Origin: JARRNO01 sp037384885
GTDB taxonomy: Bacteria; Acidobacteriota; UBA4820; DSQY01
Direction of reading: 5' to 3'
DNA length: 35,011 nt
Assembly: GCA_037384885.1 (NCBI GenBank)
Contig: JARRNO010000028.1
Span: 1 to 35,011, forward strand
The position numbers were made by a program, and so were the translations under genes. This document shows positions 30,308 through 35,011 of this stretch, in pieces. Numbering within the stretch: position 1 is the first letter of the stretch; each line of letters begins with the position of its first letter. The notes below the pieces were generated by a model that worked only from the letters and a program-made list of their open reading frames with translations, did not search any database and was not told the origin of the DNA.

Positions 30308-32281
30308 ATGCATCCGTTGAATACCTGGCTCTTCTGGGGCTTCGTTGTTCTTTCGCTCGGGGTGTTCGCCTACTCCGCGTACGTGCGCCTTTACGCCCTG
30401 TTTCACGCGAGGCGCGCCAACCGAATCGATCATCCATGGAAACGCCTGAAAAACCTCTTCATATACGCATTCGCGCAGAAGCGGATGGTACGTGATAAGT
30501 ACGCCGGGTTCTTTCACCTGATGATCTTCTGGGGATTCGTCATCCTCCTCTTCCGATCCTTTGAGCTGGTCACCCAGGGTTTGTTCCCCGGCGTTCATTT
30601 TATGCAGCTTCTCGGTCCCGCCGGGCTTGGGTATGAACTTCTTAAGGATATTTTTGAGGTCCTCGTGCTGGTGGGCGTCGCGCTGGCGGCGATCCGACGA
30701 ATATTCGCCCGTCCCGAGCGCCTCAAAAACTCCTGGGACGCCACTTTCACACTGGCCTTCATCGCCCTGCTCATGATCTCGGATCTCGGTGCCGACGGCG
30801 CCGTCATCGCCATGCACCACCCGGCTTGGGCATCCTGGGCGCCGGCGAGCACCCTCGTTGCAAAATTCATGGCGCCCCTTGCCGCTTCCCAATTGACGGT
30901 GATCTTCTATTCCATGTGGTGGCTTCATGTCGTCACGCTTTTCGGCTTTCTGAACTTCCTGCCCTATTCCAAGCATTTCCACGTCCTGACAGCTCTGGTG
31001 AACGTGTTTTGCCAAGACCTGGAACCCAACAAGGCCCTGAAGCGCATGGATTTCGAAATGGAACACTTCGGGGCCAACCGGATCCAGGATTTCACCTGGA
31101 AGCAGATGCTGGATCTTTACACCTGCACAGAATGCGGCCGGTGCAAGGAAGTTTGCCCCACAACCATCACCGGCAAGCCGCTTAAGCCGAAAGATTACGG
31201 AAATGACCTGCGGGACTACCTTTACAAAACGCCGTTAAAGGATCTCGCCCAGGACAAAGCCCTTCCTGAAGACCGTCCGCTCATCGGCCCCACCATCAGC
31301 GAGGACACGATCTGGGCCTGCACCACATGCGGCTATTGCGAACATGCCTGTCCCCTCTTCATCAGCTTTGTGGACAAGCTCGTGGAAATGAGGCGCTATC
31401 TCACGCTGGAAGAAAGCAACTTCCCCGAGGAGGCGCAAACGGCCTTTAGAGGAATGGAGCGGCAGGGCAATCCCTGGAACCTTCCCAGGGCGGACCGGAT
31501 GGCCTGGGCGGATGGACTCGACGTCCCCACAATCGGCGACAATCCCGACGCCGAATACCTCTTCTGGGTGGGCTGCGCCGGCAGCTACGACGATCACGGA
31601 AAGAACGTCTCCCAGTCGCTTGTCAAGCTTATGCGCGCCGCGGGCGTCTCCTTCGCCGTTCTCGGCGAGGAAGAGAACTGCACCGGCGATTCCGCAAGGC
31701 GCCTGGGCAACGAATACCTCTTCGAGATGATGGCCGAAGGCAACGTGGAAGTTCTGAACGGCCATGGGATCAAAAAAATCGTGACAAACTGTCCGCACTG
31801 CCTTAACACATTGAAAAACGAATATCCGCAGTTCGGCGGCGATTACGATGTCGTTCACGGCACCCAGCTGGTTTCAGAGCTTTTGGCGACCTCACGTCTG
31901 AAACTGACCCAAGAGGTTAAAGAGGCTTTAACGTTCCACGATCCCTGTTACCTGGCGCGCTACAACAAGGAAACCGATGCGCCGAGGACCATTCTTGGGG
32001 CCATTCCGGGGATCACGGTCACCGAAATGGAGCACCACGGGGAAAACACCATGTGCTGTGGAGCGGGCGGCGGCCGAATGTGGCTCGAAGAGAAACTCGG
32101 CACCCGCATCAACCATGAGCGCCTGGATCAGGCCCTTGCGACCGGAGCGAAGGGGCTTGCAGTTTCATGCCCCTTCTGCAACGTCATGTTAAACAATGCA
32201 GCGGCTGAAACGGAGCACCAGGATTTTGTCGCGAGAGACGTCTTGGAGTTGGCCGCCAGGGCTTTGCCTCAAGAAGCTTAG
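30308..32281 (+). CDS. Membrane-bound Fe-S oxidoreductase (NarI-like cytochrome b domain fused to HdrD-like domain)
   Basis: The product has 657 residues. The first 240 or so form about five membrane helices of the nitrate reductase gamma/DsrM cytochrome b type, with likely heme-ligand histidines in GFFHLMIFWGF and MWWLHVVTLFGFLNFLPYSKHFH. Two [4Fe-4S] ferredoxin motifs follow: CTECGRCKEVCP (Cys273, 276, 279, 283) and CTTCGYCEHACP (Cys338, 341, 344, 348). Then come two CCG domains of the heterodisulfide reductase HdrD type, seen in VGCAGSYDDHG...NCPHC and FHDPCYLARY...CCGAGGGRMW. Proteins of this architecture pass electrons between a soluble donor, often electron-transfer flavoprotein, and membrane quinones. 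No etf genes are adjacent, so the donor is inference. TCGGAG precedes the ATG, and a strong terminator follows. Confidence 0.9.
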   Translation: MHPLNTWLFWGFVVLSLGVFAYSAYVRLYALFHARRANRIDHPWKRLKNLFIYAFAQKRMVRDKYAGFFHLMIFWGFVILLFRSFELVTQGLFPGVHFMQLLGPAGLGYELLKDIFEVLVLVGVALAAIRRIFARPERLKNSWDATFTLAFIALLMISDLGADGAVIAMHHPAWASWAPASTLVAKFMAPLAASQLTVIFYSMWWLHVVTLFGFLNFLPYSKHFHVLTALVNVFCQDLEPNKALKRMDFEMEHFGANRIQDFTWKQMLDLYTCTECGRCKEVCPTTITGKPLKPKDYGNDLRDYLYKTPLKDLAQDKALPEDRPLIGPTISEDTIWACTTCGYCEHACPLFISFVDKLVEMRRYLTLEESNFPEEAQTAFRGMERQGNPWNLPRADRMAWADGLDVPTIGDNPDAEYLFWVGCAGSYDDHGKNVSQSLVKLMRAAGVSFAVLGEEENCTGDSARRLGNEYLFEMMAEGNVEVLNGHGIKKIVTNCPHCLNTLKNEYPQFGGDYDVVHGTQLVSELLATSRLKLTQEVKEALTFHDPCYLARYNKETDAPRTILGAIPGITVTEMEHHGENTMCCGAGGGRMWLEEKLGTRINHERLDQALATGAKGLAVSCPFCNVMLNNAAAETEHQDFVARDVLELAARALPQEA

Positions 32282-32305
32282 GCCTTCAACATTGTGAATG
32301 GTCTC

Positions 32306-32334
32306 AGGCCCGGGCGCTCGGCTCGGGCCTTTTT
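32306..32334 (+). terminator. Rho-independent terminator after the Fe-S oxidoreductase gene
   Basis: A 10-bp stem AGGCCCGGGC / GCTCGGGCCT (one G-U pair) with a 5-nt loop is followed by TTTT. The remaining 146 nt up to the convergent cyclase stop (32481) show no gene that I can support. Confidence 0.88.
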
Positions 32335-32480
32335 CATCACGCAGATTGCCGCGAAATAGAGGTGAAGCCGGCGTATGAAGGAAGCACGCTCAGGCGACTT
32401 CGAGGATGGCCGAAGGCACTTGCCTCTCTGACAAGCGCCCAGCGCGTCATGCGGCAGCCTGCCATTGATGGAAACTGAGA

Positions 32481-34247
32481 TCAGCTTCCCAAGACCGTTC
32501 TGTTCTTCCCCGATCGTTTCGCCTCGTAAAGGGCGTTGTCCAATCGCCTTAAAATGGTCGGGATGTCATGCTCTCCCTTCAGCTGCCTGGAAGTCAGCAC
32601 CCCGGTGGAGCAACTGACTTGAAGACCTTGCTCTCGAATTTCGGGCAGCGCTTTGTCCGCAAGGGCCTTCCTCAGGTTTTCAGCTTTTTCCACGGCGGCG
32701 TTTTCATCGCAGTTGACGAGCAAAATGATGAATTCATCGCCCCCGTAACGAGCTGGTACGTCCTCTCGCCGAAGCCCGCCCCTCATGATTTCGCCCATGC
32801 GACGCAGAGTCCGGTCTCCCATACTGTGTCCCAGCTTGTCGTTGAGGCGTTTGAAGTCGTCGAGATCCATCATGAGAAGGGCAAAGGGCGCTTGATGACG
32901 GCTGGAGTATGCGAGTTCTTCCTCTAAGCGGTAAATCATGTAGGAACGATTGTAAAGTCCCGTCAACGGGTCCTGAATCGCTTGAAGATGGAGGAAGCAA
33001 TTCTCGAGTCCCACCATGAGCGAATGCGCACAGGTTTGAAGAAGATCACGCCGTCTCTCGAAACCGGCCCCCGGCCGGTCGGCATAGACCACCATTCCCC
33101 CGTACGGCTCACCTCCGTGCAGAAGCGGGATACCGTATACGCTTTCGGGGATCTTGAAAGGCGCAGTTTCAAGGGGCTGGAGGAACTCGTAAAGCCGCTG
33201 CCCCAGGCGCGTGCTTGCTTCGGAAAGCGGCATTTGGTCGTACTGGAAACGCTTTTCTTCGGGAAGGTAGGTGGACCGGCTCTTTTCCCCTTCCACCTGG
33301 ACCAGGTACAGAGTCGCCGCATAGCGGTGATAAAAAACCACGCCGATACCATCCGCCTCAAGACCTTCGACCAACTTCCGCGAGAACGATTCCACCATGG
33401 GCATGACGTCCAGACTCGAGCTGGCCTCCGCACCCACTTTACTCAGCACTGTCAGGTCTTCAAGCCTTTGCTTCAGCTCGCTCCTGGCTTCCTCGCGGCG
33501 GTTGAGAATCCACGACATCCCTACCACAAAGATGCTGAACAGCAGGAAGACAAGCAGGCCGGTTCCCCGGTCAAGAGCGACCAGCGTCAGAAGGTACCCC
33601 AAGACCAAGATGGAAGCGCTGTGAAAGATATCCAGCGTGAAGGCATCTTTCCAGAATTTCCCGAAGTCTCCCTCTTTAAAATATTCGGAGGGCAAGAAAA
33701 AGAGGTTATTGATAAGGAAATAGACGGCGACCGCCGAGAGAAAGGCCGCGCCGTCCCGCAGCGAATTGTCGGGCGGAAAGGCCGTTCCAAAAACTTTGAA
33801 CGTGAGGAAAAGCCCTGCAAACCTCAACATCCTGTTTCCGGCATTGTCCAGAAAGAGATGAAACTGCTTGGCGGGCTTCGAACCCTTTCGGCTCCTCAGT
33901 ACGTGATCGATACCGATGGCGACGACAGCAAGTGCGGTACCGGCTGCCGGGCCTACCAGGAAAAACGCCACGAAGCAAAAGGCGATATCGAATGAAATGA
34001 AATAGCTCGACGCCATCACGAACTTGTTGTACAACGCCGTCACGGCGAAAAGCGCCAGCACGGACAGCATCAACCAGGGAGTCGGTTGGAAGACCGTTCC
34101 GGCCAAATCGTACCGCTGAACGCGAAAGACAAAGGCGCCTGCGGCTCCGGTCAGGAAGAAGAGGGCCCATATTCCCAGACCGGAAAGAAATTGAAACCCG
34201 CTGTAGCTCCACCAGAGGACTCTTCGTAACTGCAAAGCGTTCTCCAT
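32481..34247 (-). CDS. Membrane diguanylate cyclase (multi-TM, GAF, GGDEF)
   Basis: The product has 588 residues. About eight membrane helices fill residues 15-250 (for example ALFFLTGAAGAFVF and ASILVLGYLLTLVAL). A short coiled coil (EEARSELKQRLEDL) leads to a GAF-like domain (about 275-420), and the C-terminal GGDEF domain runs from DPLTGLYNRSYM to the end. The active site is intact, GGDEF at 502-506, and the inhibitory I-site RxxD is present at 493-496, so it should make cyclic di-GMP from two GTP and be product-inhibited. The membrane part resembles MASE-type sensory domains; its signal is unknown. The open frame extends to 34469, but the start at 34247 is the last before the first membrane helix. 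Its ribosome-binding site is weak (AAAGG, long spacing). Confidence 0.9.
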   Translation of the reverse strand: MENALQLRRVLWWSYSGFQFLSGLGIWALFFLTGAAGAFVFRVQRYDLAGTVFQPTPWLMLSVLALFAVTALYNKFVMASSYFISFDIAFCFVAFFLVGPAAGTALAVVAIGIDHVLRSRKGSKPAKQFHLFLDNAGNRMLRFAGLFLTFKVFGTAFPPDNSLRDGAAFLSAVAVYFLINNLFFLPSEYFKEGDFGKFWKDAFTLDIFHSASILVLGYLLTLVALDRGTGLLVFLLFSIFVVGMSWILNRREEARSELKQRLEDLTVLSKVGAEASSSLDVMPMVESFSRKLVEGLEADGIGVVFYHRYAATLYLVQVEGEKSRSTYLPEEKRFQYDQMPLSEASTRLGQRLYEFLQPLETAPFKIPESVYGIPLLHGGEPYGGMVVYADRPGAGFERRRDLLQTCAHSLMVGLENCFLHLQAIQDPLTGLYNRSYMIYRLEEELAYSSRHQAPFALLMMDLDDFKRLNDKLGHSMGDRTLRRMGEIMRGGLRREDVPARYGGDEFIILLVNCDENAAVEKAENLRKALADKALPEIREQGLQVSCSTGVLTSRQLKGEHDIPTILRRLDNALYEAKRSGKNRTVLGS

Positions 34248-34357
34248 GAATCTGCGCACGCCTTTACCGGCCGGGACTCCAGCTTTGACTTTCAAGCAGG
34301 TCCCGTTATGCGATGATTGACTAAGCGATTCGGCTGCGCCCCCCGAAAATGTTCTTA

Positions 34358-34401
34358 CATACCGCAGAAAACCCTGGCTGTCCAGGAATTCATGCGGTAT
34401 G
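34358..34401. repeat. Nested inverted repeat in the divergent cyclase / B-box region
   Basis: CATACCGCA (34358-34366) and TGCGGTATG (34393-34401) form perfect 9-bp arms. Inside them CCTGG (34373-34377) and CCAGG (34382-34386) form a second stem with a 4-nt loop. The element ends 10 nt before the B-box gene ATG. It could be an operator, or a 5'-UTR hairpin that affects translation of that gene. Confidence 0.6.
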
Positions 34402-34411
34402 CTGTTACTGC

Positions 34412-35011
34412 ATGGCAAAAGAGACCCGAACACCGCTAGTCTGTTACCGGCACCCCACAAGAACGGCACGGCGAAAGTGCTATCAATGCAAGAGGCCGGT
34501 GTGCCCCGAATGCCAGGTTCGTGAACACGGGCACATCTTTTGTGGGCGAAAATGCATCAAATCCCATTTGAAGGCGCAGCGCCTGGAACGGTTCCAGCGT
34601 TGGAACAAGACGGCGTTAACCGGATTCCGAGCGAGGCTGATTCTTTACGGGATTCTTGCTGTGGCCGCGGCGGCGGCCTTATGGTTTTCGAGCCGCTATG
34701 ACCGCCTCTTTCTCTACCCTCACCCGGACCTTTCCGTCCCTGTTGCTTCGCATGCGCGAGCCGTATCGGACCACATCGGGCCGCCCGACTGGAAATCCGG
34801 AGGTCCCGTTAAGATCGAAAACCCCGCATCCGGGGCCGTTCTGAAGGATAACCGAATCACCGTCAGCGGAACGGCACCCAGAGAAGCCATGGTGGGACTC
34901 TATGTAAACGGTGAGAAGGTCCGGGCGCAGTTGGCCCCCGACGGAAGCTGGCGCTTCGTGGGGGTTCCCCTCACGGCGAGGGAATCCATTCTTCAGGCCC
35001 GGTTTTTCGAC
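34412..35011 (+). CDS. B-box zinc-finger membrane protein with extracytoplasmic Ig-like domain, partial
   Basis: The frame is open from ATG 34412 to the right edge (200 residues). The N-terminal 50 residues carry a B-box-like zinc-binding pattern, with Cys11, His14, Cys23, Cys26, Cys31, Cys34, His39 or His41, Cys44, Cys48 and His52. One membrane helix follows (about 75-93, LILYGILAVAAAAALWF). The part after the membrane contains an Ig-like repeat (IENPASGAVLKDNRITVSG, then GLYVNGEKV) of the kind found next to carbohydrate-active domains. The rest of the protein, and so its function, lies outside the window; a polysaccharide deacetylase-type domain would be my first guess. No strong ribosome-binding site is visible, and no other start codon lies close by in frame. 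Confidence 0.75.
   Translation, partial: MAKETRTPLVCYRHPTRTARRKCYQCKRPVCPECQVREHGHIFCGRKCIKSHLKAQRLERFQRWNKTALTGFRARLILYGILAVAAAAALWFSSRYDRLFLYPHPDLSVPVASHARAVSDHIGPPDWKSGGPVKIENPASGAVLKDNRITVSGTAPREAMVGLYVNGEKVRAQLAPDGSWRFVGVPLTARESILQARFFD

Noticed and set aside
32374..32430. 18-codon open frame between the Fe-S oxidoreductase terminator and the cyclase
   Set aside because: It is too short, has no promoter, and lies after a terminator. Composition is ordinary.
1..35011. CRISPR arrays, insertion sequences, prophage genes, toxin-antitoxin pairs, rRNA
   Set aside because: No spaced direct repeats, transposase or integrase motifs, phage structural genes or rRNA segments were seen on reading both strands.

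Overview
The window is a stretch of a draft chromosome, with one run of 40 N inside a gene. It comes from a GC-rich, diderm (Gram-negative-type) bacterium. Lipoprotein signal peptides, a CpoB-type periplasmic protein and an outer-membrane barrel indicate two membranes. The STAS protein, the GAF protein with its C-terminal helical module, the DUF4388 protein and the B-box protein resemble proteins I associate with Acidobacteriota. That phylum is my best guess from family resemblance only; a related deltaproteobacterial-type lineage is possible. Nothing looks like a prophage, insertion sequence, CRISPR array or genomic island. Most genes are housekeeping or envelope/signalling genes.

Layout. 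1-1700 (minus): a branched-chain amino-acid-type ABC binding lipoprotein, cut by the window edge, behind an exported cyclophilin. 1851-5687 (plus): a tight operon of an MFS transporter, an AhpD-like protein and a NIF3/adenine-deaminase fusion. Two of these three genes look internally deleted. 5734-8159 (minus): an outer-membrane barrel protein and gatB. 8383-12315 (plus): a hexapeptide acyltransferase, an RsbW-like kinase, a STAS antagonist (holding the N gap), an HU-family protein, a site-2 protease and a TPR lipoprotein. 12418-13863 (plus): pepD, ending in a clear terminator. 13967-20245 (minus): the heat-shock operon hrcA-grpE-dnaK-dnaJ, which continues without a break into cpoB and an AmgK-like sugar kinase. 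20414-25804 (plus): a secreted protein of unknown function, ruvB, a GAF-type protein and a lytic transglycosylase. 25930-30285 (plus): tRNA-Val, thrS, infC, rpmI, rplT and a DUF4388 protein. 30308-32281 (plus): a membrane-anchored HdrD-like iron-sulfur oxidoreductase with a terminator. 32481-34247 (minus): a diguanylate cyclase. 34412 to the end (plus): a B-box zinc-finger membrane protein.

How the genes work together. The hrcA operon couples cytoplasmic protein folding (DnaK/DnaJ/GrpE) to envelope maintenance (CpoB and a putative cell-wall sugar kinase) through two 4-nt ATGA overlaps and short gaps. The thrS block is the conserved translation cluster, here headed by a tRNA gene. The kinase/STAS pair is the core of a partner-switching regulator with no sigma factor in sight.

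I found no strong candidate for a wholly new system. The most useful observations are the two apparent in-frame deletions at about 2700 and 3990, the probable CTG start of grpE, the probable ATA start of infC, the wrongly sized N gap, and the tRNA-thrS arrangement.
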